The notes beneath the pieces are model-generated. The model was given only the letters and a program-made list of their open reading frames with translations, ran no database searches and was not told where the DNA came from. Positions 8,663-17,901 of a DNA stretch of 64,000 nucleotides are shown one piece after another (position 1 is the stretch's first letter; each line of letters opens with the position of its first letter). Source of the DNA: Propioniciclava flava (GTDB lineage: Bacteria; Actinomycetota; Actinomycetes; Propionibacteriales; Propionibacteriaceae); NCBI RefSeq assembly GCF_004126535.1, contig NZ_PPCV01000001.1, forward strand, positions 62,001-126,000, written 5' to 3'. Position numbers and translations under genes: made by a program.

Positions 8663-10198
8663 TCACGACTGGGCCGGCTCGGGCTGAGGCGTCTGCTGGT
8701 CGGCGCTGGACCTGCCCCGCCCACGCCCGCCGCGACGACGGCGACGCGTGCCGGCAGGCTTGTCGTTGTCGCCGCTCTCCGCAGACGAGCCGGTCACAGC
8801 CGCTGTAGCGCTCGTGACGGCGGAGGCGCCTTCGTCGGCGGACTGCTCGGCGACGACCTCACCGTTGTGGAGACGCCGACGCGTCCGGTTGCGCGGCGGG
8901 CGCGCCTCCCGGGGCTTGCGCTCGCGCGCCTTGGGCTCTTCACGACGCGCCTCACGCAACCGGCCCTTCGTCCCCTCAGGGATGTGCAGGTCGGTGAACA
9001 GGTGCGCGCTGGTGGAGTAGGTCTCCACCGGATCGGTGAAGTCCAACCCGAGGGCCTTGTTGATGACCTTCCAGCGCGTGATGTCGGCCCAATCGACCAG
9101 GGTCACGGCCACACCGGTGTTGCCCGCGCGGCCCGTACGGCCAATGCGGTGCACGTAGGTCTTCTCGTCATCGGGGCACTCGTAGTTGATGACGTGAGTG
9201 ATGTCAGCCACATCGATACCGCGCGCGGCAACGTCGGTGGCGACCAGAACCTTGACCCGATCCTCGCGGAACTTGGTCAACGCCTTCTCGCGCAAGACCT
9301 GCGACAGGTCACCGTGGATGCTGGTCGCTGAAAAACCGCGCTCCTCGAGATCATCGGCCAGCCGCTGGGCCGCGCGCTTGGTCCGGGTGAAGATCATGAC
9401 CTTGCCCGCGTGATCGGCTTGCAGAATCCGCGAAACGATCTCCGGCTTATCCAGATCGTGGGCTTGGTACACGAACTGGGTCGTGGCCGGGACGGTGGTC
9501 TGCTCGTCGTGGCCTTCGGCCCGGATGTTGACCGGCTGGGAGAGATGGCTGCGTGACAGCGAGACGATCGCGCTCGGCATCGTCGCAGAGAACAGCAGGG
9601 TCTGGCGCGAGGCGGGAGTCTTGGCGATGAGGCGATCCACATCGGGCAGGAATCCCAGATCGAGCATCTCATCGGCCTCATCGAGAACCAGAACCTTGAC
9701 GTGGCTCAGGTCCAGCGCCCGGCGATTGACCAGGTCGAGCAGGCGGCCGGGAGTGCCCACGACCACGTCGACACCGGCCGTGAGGGCGTCCAACTGCGGC
9801 TCGTAGCCCACTCCGCCATAGACGGTCAGGATGCGCGCCTGGCGCACCGTTGAGGCGTCCTTGAGGTCTTCGGTGATCTGCAGGGCGAGTTCACGCGTCG
9901 GCGTCATCACGAAGGCTTGCGGCTTGCCGGGGAAGGCCATGTCCGCGTAACCGGGGTCGGTTGGCACGGTGATGCGTTCCAGCAACGCAATGCCGAAAGC
10001 CAGCGTCTTGCCGGTGCCGGTGCGTGCCTGACCGATCATGTCGGTCCCCGCCATCGCGATCGGCAGCGACATCGCCTGAATGGGGAAGGGGTGAGTGATG
10101 CCCTTCTCGGCCAGCGCCTCGACGATCTCGCTGCGGACGCCGATGTCGGCGAACGTGGGCTTGTCGGATGCTTGTGCGGGTAAAGATGAAGTGCTCAG
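8663..10198 (-). CDS. DEAD-box ATP-dependent RNA helicase (probable CTG start)
   Basis: An RNA-unwinding ATPase for ribosome assembly or mRNA turnover, RhlE/CsdA-like. Motifs in order: a Q motif ending HPFPIQ, AQARTGTGKT-type Walker A (QARTGTGKT), PTRELALQ, GTPGRLLDL, DEAD in LVLDEADEML, SATMP, and HRIGRTGRAG. The C-terminal tail of about 130 residues is Arg/Lys-rich and disordered (KARERKPREARPPRNRTRRR), likely for RNA binding. The first ATG is at 10072, but this would delete the whole Q motif. Upstream the frame stays open to a stop at 10208-10210 with no ATG, GTG or TTG. A CTG at 10198 starts MSTSSLPAQ and has GTGAGG 7 nt before it, so I choose it. Confidence 0.85.
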   Translation of the reverse strand: MSTSSLPAQASDKPTFADIGVRSEIVEALAEKGITHPFPIQAMSLPIAMAGTDMIGQARTGTGKTLAFGIALLERITVPTDPGYADMAFPGKPQAFVMTPTRELALQITEDLKDASTVRQARILTVYGGVGYEPQLDALTAGVDVVVGTPGRLLDLVNRRALDLSHVKVLVLDEADEMLDLGFLPDVDRLIAKTPASRQTLLFSATMPSAIVSLSRSHLSQPVNIRAEGHDEQTTVPATTQFVYQAHDLDKPEIVSRILQADHAGKVMIFTRTKRAAQRLADDLEERGFSATSIHGDLSQVLREKALTKFREDRVKVLVATDVAARGIDVADITHVINYECPDDEKTYVHRIGRTGRAGNTGVAVTLVDWADITRWKVINKALGLDFTDPVETYSTSAHLFTDLHIPEGTKGRLREARREEPKARERKPREARPPRNRTRRRLHNGEVVAEQSADEGASAVTSATAAVTGSSAESGDNDKPAGTRRRRRGGRGRGRSSADQQTPQPEPAQS

Positions 10199-10275
10199 GG
10201 TCGTGCCTCACTACTCACCGGCGCGTAGCCGGGAACGGACCCTCCGCAGGCGCGACGCACGCGGGTGCGCACAGC

Positions 10276-10307
10276 GGCGGGGACGCACGAAGGCGTGCGT
10301 ACCCGCC
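10276..10307 (-). terminator. Terminator after DUF3107 gene
   Basis: Hairpin with arms GGCGGG + ACGCAC and GTGCGT + CCCGCC, interrupted by one G/A mismatch, loop of 6 nt. It lies just downstream of the DUF3107 stop. No T tract. Confidence 0.5.
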
Positions 10308-10317
10308 CTACTCTAGC

Positions 10318-10548
10318 TCAGTTGCTGACGGCGCCGAACCCGACGGCGCGGGTGTGCTCGCTACCCAACTCCACATAGGCAATCTGGGCGGCCGGGATCA
10401 GGACCTTACGGCCCTTCTCGTCGGCGAGCACCAGGGTGGTCTGGTTGGCGATCGCGTCGGCCAGCGCCTTCTCGATCGTGGCCGCCGACTCGCGCGACTC
10501 AACAACGACTTCGCGCGGCACGTCGCGCACTCCGACCTTGATCTCCAT
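10318..10548 (-). CDS. DUF3107 family protein
   Basis: A 76-residue protein typical of actinobacteria (MEIKVGVRDVPREVVVES at the N-terminus, then LIPAAQIAYVELGS). Family members are universally small and of unknown function; they often sit near a DEAD-box helicase gene, as here. The start ATG has GAAGGGAAAA upstream as a Shine-Dalgarno-like site. It is on the same strand as the helicase gene but separated from it by a hairpin. Confidence 0.85.
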   Translation of the reverse strand: MEIKVGVRDVPREVVVESRESAATIEKALADAIANQTTLVLADEKGRKVLIPAAQIAYVELGSEHTRAVGFGAVSN

Positions 10549-10581
10549 GGGTTTTCCCTTCGCAGGCTCGATTCGTCCTCG

Positions 10582-10587
10582 ACCCTA
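10582..10587 (-). promoter_or_regulatory. Possible -10 box for the DUF3107 gene
   Basis: TAGGGT on the minus strand 34 nt before the ATG, in the 92-nt gap after the polymerase gene. No good -35 seen. Confidence 0.3.
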
Positions 10588-10640
10588 CCTGGGGCCGTGT
10601 CGGCGTCGCAGGGCACTTCGCGGCGGGCGAACGCGCCAGG

Positions 10641-11555
10641 TCACGGCGCGGGGAGGCTGGGGCGCTGATCGGTCAACACGGCGGCGAACAGGTCCCCATC
10701 GCGATGGACGCGCTCCAGGACGTCGGGAGCGGTGAAGGTGAGCGGGGCTCCCACCCTGGCAGCCTCCACCTCGTCCCAGGTGAGAGGAGTGGACACCGTG
10801 GGGGTGGCGCCGGCGCGCAGAGAGTAGACCGACACTGTCGTTCTGCCGGGCAAGTTCTGGTTGATGTCGAGCAGGATCTTGCCTGCTCGGGCCTCCTTGC
10901 TCACCGTGGTCACGAAGAGTTCGGGATGCCGCGTCATGAGGGTGCCAGCGACGGAGGTGATGTAGGTCAGGGCCGAGCCCGCCGGGGTGGGGGCCACCGG
11001 CGCATACACCTGGATTCCCTTGCGCCCCGACGTTTTGGGGTAGGCCCGTAGTCCGGCCTCAGCGAACTCACCGGCCACCAGAAGCGCGGCTAGGGCGATC
11101 AGCGGCATCGTGACGTCGGCTCCCGGGTCCAGGTCCATGACGACCTGGTCGATCAGCACCTGAGGGGAGAGGCGTACAGGGGCCCCCTCGTCCGGGGTGC
11201 GCCACTGCGGTGTGTGCAATTCCAAGGCGGCCAGGTTGGCCATATAGACCAGCGTCGGCACATCGTTGATCAGGGGATAGATCACGGCGCCATCGGTCCC
11301 GTCGACCACCTGACGCTGAAGCCATGCGGGTGCCGCGGCGGGAACGTTCTTTTCGAAGAAGGACGGCCCCGTGGTTCCATGCGGGAAGCGCACCCGGGTG
11401 ACCGGGCGCCCACTCAGGTGAGGGAGCATCACCGAGGCGATCGCCCGGTAGTACTCGATCACCTCGCCTTTGGTGAATCCGCAGGGGTACAGCACCTTGT
11501 CGAGGTTGGTCAGCCGGAGCGTGCGTCCGGCCACGTCGGCGGTGACATCGGCCAT
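10641..11555 (-). CDS. LigD-type polymerase/primase domain protein (stand-alone)
   Basis: A member of the archaeo-eukaryotic primase superfamily as found in the polymerase domain of DNA ligase D, which adds ribo- or deoxynucleotides at broken ends during non-homologous end joining. The visible signatures are LTNLDKVLYP at residues 17-26, VIEYYRAIA, a Phe-Phe-Glu-Lys motif (PSFFEKNVP) and the metal-binding VMDLDPGAD. At 304 residues it is a polymerase domain only, with no ligase or nuclease part. No Ku or ligase gene is in the window. The ATG lies 6 nt after TAGCGT, consistent with a leaderless start. Confidence 0.88.
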   Translation of the reverse strand: MADVTADVAGRTLRLTNLDKVLYPCGFTKGEVIEYYRAIASVMLPHLSGRPVTRVRFPHGTTGPSFFEKNVPAAAPAWLQRQVVDGTDGAVIYPLINDVPTLVYMANLAALELHTPQWRTPDEGAPVRLSPQVLIDQVVMDLDPGADVTMPLIALAALLVAGEFAEAGLRAYPKTSGRKGIQVYAPVAPTPAGSALTYITSVAGTLMTRHPELFVTTVSKEARAGKILLDINQNLPGRTTVSVYSLRAGATPTVSTPLTWDEVEAARVGAPLTFTAPDVLERVHRDGDLFAAVLTDQRPSLPAP

Positions 11556-11561
11556 GGACTC

Positions 11562-11567
11562 ACGCTA
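11562..11567 (-). promoter_or_regulatory. Predicted -10 (TAGCGT), leaderless, for the LigD-type polymerase gene
   Basis: TAGCGT then GAGTCC then ATG on the minus strand; no Shine-Dalgarno sequence. Confidence 0.5.
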
Positions 11568-11653
11568 GTCGGCTCGCCCACGGCATCGGCGGGCGGGATC
11601 GGATCGGATGCGTCTGGGTCTTGTGGCTCGAAGTGTCGGTGTCGTGTGATGGG

Positions 11654-14600
11654 ATGACGCCTGTGATGAACGTGGTGGCGCAGGCGCAAGGTCCGTTGCT
11701 CTTGCTGGGCGCCTCCGGCACGGGCAAGACCACCTTGTTCGTGGACGCCGCAGCCCAACGGTTGCGCGAAGGGCGCCCGCCCGCGCTTGTTTTCGCGGCA
11801 TCGCGTCAGGCCGCCTCCGAGATGCGCGACCGCATCGTGCGCGCCTGTGGGCAGACGATGCTGGCACCGCGTGTCCTCACCATCCATGCATTTTGCCGAG
11901 AACTGATTGGCGCCTTCGGGCACGACGACGACGCCACTCCTGAACTCTTGACCGCTCCCGAACAGGAGTTCCGGATCCGCGAACTGCTCGCGGGCTGGGC
12001 GGGGAGTTGGCCCCAGGAGTTAGCCGATGCGGTCGGAACACGCGCCTTTGCTGCGCAGATCCGAGCCGTTTTGGCGCGTGCCCGGCAACTGGGTCTCGAC
12101 CCGGAGGACGTCCTGGCTCATGGGGCGGCCGCGCGGGAGCCCGGGTGGGGTGCTGTCGGTGCGTTCATGGCCGAGTACCTGGACGTGCTCGACGCCGAAG
12201 CCCGCCTGGACTACGCCGAACTCGTGCATCGAGCCCGCCTCCTGATCGAGCGTGAGGACATCCGCCGTGCGGTGCTGCAGGGGGTGGGTGCGGTCTATGT
12301 CGACGAATGGTGCGAACTGGATCCCGCCCAGATCTCCCTGCTCCGCGCACTGGTGCCGGAGGGGTTCCCCGTGGTGGCCGCTGCTGATCCCGACACCGCC
12401 ATCTACCGCTTCCGTGGGGCGCATCCCCGAGCCGCCGAGGAGTTCATCCGTCTCTTCGCCACCCCAGACAAGCCGCCGGCCATCCACGTTTTGACGCACG
12501 CCTGGCGGCAGTCTCCGGCCCAGGTTGCGGCGTTGGGGAGCGTCCGGCAGCGCCTCGGCGCCCCCGCGCTGCACGACAGCGACGTGGCCAGGCGGTACCG
12601 CGACACCGACGCCGGTGGGGCGGGGATGGTGGATGTGTGGACCTGCCCAGACGAGGCGACGCAGGCGCGCGTCATCGCCGGGGAACTGCGTGCGGCACAC
12701 CTCGAGCAGGGGCTGGCGTGGGGAGACATGGCGGTGCTCGTGCGGGCCGGCCGGCAGCAAATCCCGCCGCTGGCACGCGAACTGGCCGATGCCGGTATCC
12801 CCGTCGAGGTGGCGGGCGATGAGATCGGTCTTGCGGGAGAGTTGGCCGTCCGACCCCTGCTGCTCGCACTCGAGATCGCCGGTCGCGGCGGCGTCCCCGA
12901 TCCCGACGAGGCGCACCGTCTTCTGCTGTCTGGGTGGGGTGGGTTTGACGCGGTGTCGATCCGGCGGCTGGGGCGGCGGCTTCGCGGTGCGCCTGCCGAA
13001 GGGGCGGGGATCCCCGCCGAAGCGCTGATCGCGGAAGCGTTGGGCGGCCTGCGGGACATCCCCGAGGGCGAGGAGACCCTCGCCCTACGGCGCGACCTCC
13101 TCGCTGCAGCCGCCACGACCATTCGCACGGGCGGACGCCCCGAGGACGCCCTTTGGACGCTGTGGGCGGGCACCGACTGGCCCGCCACCTTGCGACAAGA
13201 GGCGTTGAGCGGCGGCGATTCGGCTCCGCGAGCCCACCGTGATCTGGACGCGGTCACCGCCCTTTTCACGCTGGCACGTGAGTCTCTTGCGCCAGTCGGT
13301 GACGAGGGCGTGCGCTGGTTCCTTGCCGAGATTGCCCAACAACAAATTCCCGCGGATAGCCAGCGCGAGGCAGCCGTCTTCGGCCGAGGCGTCCGCGTCC
13401 TTACCGCGCACCGTGCCAAAGGGCACGCGTGGCCGTTCACCATCGTCGCGGGGGTTCAGGAAGGGATCTGGCCCGACATCCAACGCCGGGGATCAGTATT
13501 CGATCCCCTCAAACTGACCTCTGCCGGGCTGGGGGAAGGCGTCTCCACACGCGAGTTGGTCGCCACCGAGCGCAGGCTCTTCCTCCTGGCGTGTTCGCGC
13601 GCCCAGCACCGTCTGCTGGTCACCGCCGTGGAGGGGACCAACGGCGAGGACGACCGACCTTCACGGTTCTTGTCGGAACTGGGGCGTCCTCTCCGCACCG
13701 TCGACGCCCCCGAACCGCGCTTGCACACGCTGCGAGCACTCGTGGCCGACCTGCGACGGACAGCGCAGGATGACGCCGTACCACCCTCCCTGCGCCAAGC
13801 GGCGACGCGGAGGCTGGCTGCGCTCGCCCAGCAGCGCGACGACAGCGGGACACCCCTGGTTCCCGATGCGGATCCGCGGCGCTGGTGGGGGCTCGCCGAG
13901 CCGACGAGTTGGGCCGCGCCCACGCCCGAAGATCGCCTGGTGCTCAGCCCCTCCCAGTTGGAGGGAATCTTGGCCTGCCCACGCCAGTTCTTCCTGCGTA
14001 GGGAGGCTCGAGCCGACCCGCCGCGGGGGAGCGCCACCGTGGTGGGATCAGTCATCCACGCGGTCGCCGAACGTGCGGCCACCGGAGAACTGTCGGCGCA
14101 CAGTGCGGAAGGGCTCCTCGACGAGATCTGGGCCGACATTCCCTTCGCGGCGGCCTGGCTTTCGGCGTCCGAACGAGCGGACGCCGACGCCGCGGTGGCG
14201 CGGTTCCTGGCATGGCAAGCCGGCCACGAGCATGCCGACCTCGTGGGGGTGGAGGTGCCCTTCGCTGTGCGGATCGACATCGACGGGGCCGTCGTGACCC
14301 TGCGCGGCAGCGTCGACCGACTCGAGCGCACCGCAGGAGGAGACCTGCGCGTGATTGACTTCAAGACGGGCCGTTCCACCCCCACCAAGGACGAGGTGGC
14401 GCGCATGCCACAGATCGGCGTCTACCAACTCGCGATCGAGGCGGGTGCCTTCGACGATCTGGCACCAGGAGCTGCTTCGGCGGGAGCGAGCCTGGTCTAC
14501 CTGCGTCATGACGACAACGAGGGTTGGCCCAAGGAGTTTCGCCAGCCGTCGCTCACCGAGGCCCCCCATCTCACCGACGATGCAGACGAGTTGGCCTATC

Positions 14601-14737
14601 CGACGTGGGTCCATCAGCGCGTAGCCCAAGCGCACGCAGTGCTGGCCAGCGGCCGATTCGACGCGCGCCCTGGCCCCGTTTGCCGCCATTGTCCGGTGGC
14701 ATCGAGTTGTCCGGCCCGAAGTGGACAGGTGATGTGA
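11654..14737 (+). CDS. adnA: AdnA-like helicase-nuclease subunit
   Basis: First subunit of the AdnAB motor-nuclease that resects double-strand breaks in mycobacteria. It has an N-terminal SF1 UvrD-like motor with Walker A GASGTGKTT, and a C-terminal RecB-like nuclease with the catalytic VIDFKTGR. Four Cys (ILACPRQFF plus CRHCPVASSC at the extreme C-terminus) fit the Fe-S-stapled nuclease fold of the AddB/AdnA type. Motor motif II reads DEWCEL rather than DEYQDT, and motif III reads DPDTAIYRFRG with Thr for the usual Gln, so ATPase activity may be weak. Length is 1,027 residues. The start is uncertain: ATG 11654 or 11666. It is separated from adnB by one base. Confidence 0.88.
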   Translation: MTPVMNVVAQAQGPLLLLGASGTGKTTLFVDAAAQRLREGRPPALVFAASRQAASEMRDRIVRACGQTMLAPRVLTIHAFCRELIGAFGHDDDATPELLTAPEQEFRIRELLAGWAGSWPQELADAVGTRAFAAQIRAVLARARQLGLDPEDVLAHGAAAREPGWGAVGAFMAEYLDVLDAEARLDYAELVHRARLLIEREDIRRAVLQGVGAVYVDEWCELDPAQISLLRALVPEGFPVVAAADPDTAIYRFRGAHPRAAEEFIRLFATPDKPPAIHVLTHAWRQSPAQVAALGSVRQRLGAPALHDSDVARRYRDTDAGGAGMVDVWTCPDEATQARVIAGELRAAHLEQGLAWGDMAVLVRAGRQQIPPLARELADAGIPVEVAGDEIGLAGELAVRPLLLALEIAGRGGVPDPDEAHRLLLSGWGGFDAVSIRRLGRRLRGAPAEGAGIPAEALIAEALGGLRDIPEGEETLALRRDLLAAAATTIRTGGRPEDALWTLWAGTDWPATLRQEALSGGDSAPRAHRDLDAVTALFTLARESLAPVGDEGVRWFLAEIAQQQIPADSQREAAVFGRGVRVLTAHRAKGHAWPFTIVAGVQEGIWPDIQRRGSVFDPLKLTSAGLGEGVSTRELVATERRLFLLACSRAQHRLLVTAVEGTNGEDDRPSRFLSELGRPLRTVDAPEPRLHTLRALVADLRRTAQDDAVPPSLRQAATRRLAALAQQRDDSGTPLVPDADPRRWWGLAEPTSWAAPTPEDRLVLSPSQLEGILACPRQFFLRREARADPPRGSATVVGSVIHAVAERAATGELSAHSAEGLLDEIWADIPFAAAWLSASERADADAAVARFLAWQAGHEHADLVGVEVPFAVRIDIDGAVVTLRGSVDRLERTAGGDLRVIDFKTGRSTPTKDEVARMPQIGVYQLAIEAGAFDDLAPGAASAGASLVYLRHDDNEGWPKEFRQPSLTEAPHLTDDADELAYPTWVHQRVAQAHAVLASGRFDARPGPVCRHCPVASSCPARSGQVM

Positions 14738-14738
14738 C

Positions 14739-17700
14739 ATGGTCCGGTTCACCAGCCCGAGTGACCTCGTTGAGGCCTTAGGCATTCCGTTCTCTGCGCA
14801 GCAGATCGCGGCCATCACCGCGCCCTTGGAGCCTGGCGTCATCATCGCGGGGGCGGGGTCGGGCAAGACCACCGTGATGGCCGCGCGGGTGGTGTGGCTG
14901 GTCGGGACGGGACAGGTCCGCCCTGAGCAAGTTCTGGGGCTCACCTTCACCCGCAAGGCGGCCGCCGAATTGAGCGGACGCGTGCGCGCCGCCCTGACCA
15001 GTGCTGGCGTCGTGGACGCCTCCGGCTACGACGACGCCGGCGAGCAGGTCATCATGACCTATGACGCGTTCGCCGCGCGGCTGGTCGCCGATCACGGGTT
15101 GCGCATCGGCGTGGAGGGGGATGCGCGCATGCTGACGGGGGCCTCTCGCTTCCGTATCGCCTCCACGGTGGTCGCTCGAGCGCCCGGTCCCTGGACGGAG
15201 TTGGCACGGCTGCGTCCTGACTCCGTGACCGACAAGGTGCTGTCGCTGGACGCCGAGTTGTCCTCCCACCTGGTCGCGCCGCAGCGCCTCCTCGATCATG
15301 GGCTGGAGGTGATCACCGGGGTGGAGTCCTCACCCCGCACTCGCACGAAGGCGCTGTACGCCTCGATGAAGAAGGCAGCGGCGGTGGCGGCCGAACGAGC
15401 CGAGCTTTCGGGGCTGGTGGAGGACTACCAGCGCCTGAAGCGGGAGCGGGGTGCCGTCGAGTTTGCCGACCAGATGGGCGTCGCCGCCGACCTCGCGCGC
15501 CGAGTGCCTGAGGTGTCGCGCGCCCTGCGTGACCAGTTTCGCGTCGTCCTCCTCGACGAATACCAAGACACCTCCAGTGCGCAAGCGGCCTTGCTTTCGG
15601 CCCTGTTCTCGGGGTCGGACGAGGAGCAGGGGCGCGGCTTCCCGGTGACCGCTGTCGGCGACCCGTGCCAGGCCATCTACGGCTGGCGAGGGGCGGCAGC
15701 AGCCAACATCATCACGTTCGCCACGCACTTTCCCCGTGGCGACGGTTCACCGGCGGTCGACTATGCCCTCACGGTGAATCGACGTTCGGGACAACGCATC
15801 CTCGACGCGGCGAACGCCTTGTCTGCCCCGCTGCGCAACGACGAGGAATTGCAGTGGGACGGCATCAACACCGATCTGGTCGCCCCGCCACACACCCCAC
15901 CAGGGGACATCAGGGTCGCCACGTTCGGCACCTGGCCAGACGAGATGGCCTGGATCGCCGACGACATCGCCGCCACCCACGATGCGGGTCGGGCCCCACG
16001 CTGGTCCGATATCGCCGTCTTGGCGCGCCGCAACCAGCACATCCGACCGCTGTACGGGGAACTCCTCGCCCGCGGCATCCCGGTCGAGATCGTGGGGCTT
16101 GATGGTCTCTTGGCGGTTCCCGAGGTTGCCGACGTGGTCGCGGTGTTGCGCGTCCTGGGCGACGCCACCGCCAACCCGGACGTGGTGCGCATCCTGACCG
16201 GTCCCCGCTGGGCGATCGGGCCGACCGACCTGGCGACGCTCGGCCGTCGGGCCCGCGAACTGGCCGGTGAGACACCCCCCGAGCCCGGGCGCACGCCGCA
16301 GCAAGAGATCGCGGCCATCATCGACCAGACCCAAGCAGCCCAGGCGCCGTCGCTGGCCGAGGCCCTCAGCGACCTGGGGGAGGGGCCCTACACCGCGGCC
16401 GGCCGCGAGCGCCTCACGCGCTGTGGCCGAGAGTTGTCCGCGCTGCGTGCCCACGTGGGGGCACCGGTCACGGATCTGGTGCGCCGGGTGATCACCGTGC
16501 TCGGCGTCGAGGTGGAGTTGGCGATGCGCGGGCCTCACGGGACGCGGCAACTCGACGCCTTTGTGGCGCAGGTCGCGGGGTACGCCGACGTGGACGGGGA
16601 CGGTTCGCTGCCCGGCCTCCTGGGGTGGCTCAACGCCGAACAGGAGCATGGCGTCGGCCTCGAGCAAGCGGTCCCTACGGCGTCGGATTCGGTGAAACTC
16701 CTCACCATCCACCGGGCCAAGGGGCTCGAGTGGGAGGTGGTCTACCTGCCTGCGCTGGCGGACAAGGTCTTTCCCTCCGAACGCGTCCAAGGCAACTGGT
16801 TGGCTCGCTCCGACGTGCTGCCTGCCGACCTTCGCGGGGACGCCGACAATGTCGCCCAGTTGGCTGACTTCTCCAACGAGGACGTGAAGGACTACACCGA
16901 AGCGCTGAAGCGTGAGGCCCGACGGGCTGATGATCGGCTGGCGTACGTCGCGGTGACCCGGGCCCGTCAGCACCTGGTGGCCACCTCTCATGCATGGAGT
17001 GACCTGCTCAAACCCCGGGAGCTCTCGCCCTACCTCCTGACGCTGGAGAAGTTCAGCGATGAGGCGACCCATGAGCCCGTTCCACCCAGCAATCCCTTAC
17101 TGGGTCACGGGGGTGGGCTCCCGTGGCCCACTCCCAGCGATGAGGCGCAGCGGGCGCGTCGTCAGGAGGTAGCTGAGGCAGTCATGGCTGCCCAGAGCGC
17201 GCCAGCGAACCCCGAGGAACCAGCGCTGTTCCTCGACGAGGCAGCCGTGGTCTCCCGCTGGGACGCGGCGGCTGACCAGTTGATCGCAGAGGCGCGGCTG
17301 CGGCGCGGTCGAGGGGGAGGCCCCATCGCCCCGCCCTACTGGTCGGCGACCAGCCTCATCGCCGCCCGCGTGGCCCCTGAGGAGTTCCGCGCCGACCTGC
17401 TGCGGCCGATGCCGACGCCGCCCCAGCGATCGGCCCGTATCGGTGAAACGTTCCATGCGTGGTTGGAGCGCCGCAGCAACGAGGCGCCCGCGCTCGTGCC
17501 TCAGCCTGAGGGCGCCGCACCGGATCCCGCATTGCAACGGCTGATCGCCGCTTTCGAAGCGGGCCCCTACGCTGACCGTCACCCGATTGCCACCGAGGTG
17601 GGCTTCTCCTTGTTCCTGGGAGGCGACGTCGTCCGCGGGCGCATCGACGCCGTGTTTGCGACCGACGACGGGTTCCAGGTGGTGGACTGGAAGACGGGGC

Positions 17701-17891
17701 GCGCTCAAGAACCAGACCCTCTGCAGTTGGCGTTGTACCGGCTCGCGTGGTCCGAGATCACGGGCACCGACCTGGGAGCGGTGGATGCCGTGTTCTACGA
17801 CGTCCTCGGCGCCCGGAGCGTTCGCCCACCCTCGTTGCCGACGCGTTCCGAACTGGAGCGGCTGATCGGCGAGGTGTCGCAACAGCACTAG
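14739..17891 (+). CDS. adnB: AdnB-like helicase-nuclease subunit
   Basis: Second subunit of the AdnAB break-resection machine. All SF1 motifs look intact: GAGSGKTT (Walker A), GLTFTRKAA (Ia), LLDEYQDTSSAQ (II), GDPCQAIYGWRG (III), LLTIHRAKGLEW (V) and YVAVTRARQHL (VI). The C-terminal RecB-like nuclease has the catalytic VVDWKTGR and the QLALYRLAW motif. At 1,050 residues it matches the mycobacterial protein in length. With the degenerate motifs of the AdnA partner, this is probably the main translocation motor, as reported for mycobacterial AdnAB. Its TAG stop lies within the presumed -10 box of nudC. Confidence 0.9.
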   Translation: MVRFTSPSDLVEALGIPFSAQQIAAITAPLEPGVIIAGAGSGKTTVMAARVVWLVGTGQVRPEQVLGLTFTRKAAAELSGRVRAALTSAGVVDASGYDDAGEQVIMTYDAFAARLVADHGLRIGVEGDARMLTGASRFRIASTVVARAPGPWTELARLRPDSVTDKVLSLDAELSSHLVAPQRLLDHGLEVITGVESSPRTRTKALYASMKKAAAVAAERAELSGLVEDYQRLKRERGAVEFADQMGVAADLARRVPEVSRALRDQFRVVLLDEYQDTSSAQAALLSALFSGSDEEQGRGFPVTAVGDPCQAIYGWRGAAAANIITFATHFPRGDGSPAVDYALTVNRRSGQRILDAANALSAPLRNDEELQWDGINTDLVAPPHTPPGDIRVATFGTWPDEMAWIADDIAATHDAGRAPRWSDIAVLARRNQHIRPLYGELLARGIPVEIVGLDGLLAVPEVADVVAVLRVLGDATANPDVVRILTGPRWAIGPTDLATLGRRARELAGETPPEPGRTPQQEIAAIIDQTQAAQAPSLAEALSDLGEGPYTAAGRERLTRCGRELSALRAHVGAPVTDLVRRVITVLGVEVELAMRGPHGTRQLDAFVAQVAGYADVDGDGSLPGLLGWLNAEQEHGVGLEQAVPTASDSVKLLTIHRAKGLEWEVVYLPALADKVFPSERVQGNWLARSDVLPADLRGDADNVAQLADFSNEDVKDYTEALKREARRADDRLAYVAVTRARQHLVATSHAWSDLLKPRELSPYLLTLEKFSDEATHEPVPPSNPLLGHGGGLPWPTPSDEAQRARRQEVAEAVMAAQSAPANPEEPALFLDEAAVVSRWDAAADQLIAEARLRRGRGGGPIAPPYWSATSLIAARVAPEEFRADLLRPMPTPPQRSARIGETFHAWLERRSNEAPALVPQPEGAAPDPALQRLIAAFEAGPYADRHPIATEVGFSLFLGGDVVRGRIDAVFATDDGFQVVDWKTGRAQEPDPLQLALYRLAWSEITGTDLGAVDAVFYDVLGARSVRPPSLPTRSELERLIGEVSQQH

Positions 17892-17894
17892 CGT
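17889..17894 (+). promoter_or_regulatory. Predicted -10 (TAGCGT), leaderless, for nudC
   Basis: TAGCGT, then GGGAGCC, then ATG at 17902. The first three bases of the box are the TAG stop of adnB. GGGAG could also act as a Shine-Dalgarno site on a read-through transcript. Confidence 0.45.
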
Positions 17895-17901
17895 GGGAGC
17901 C

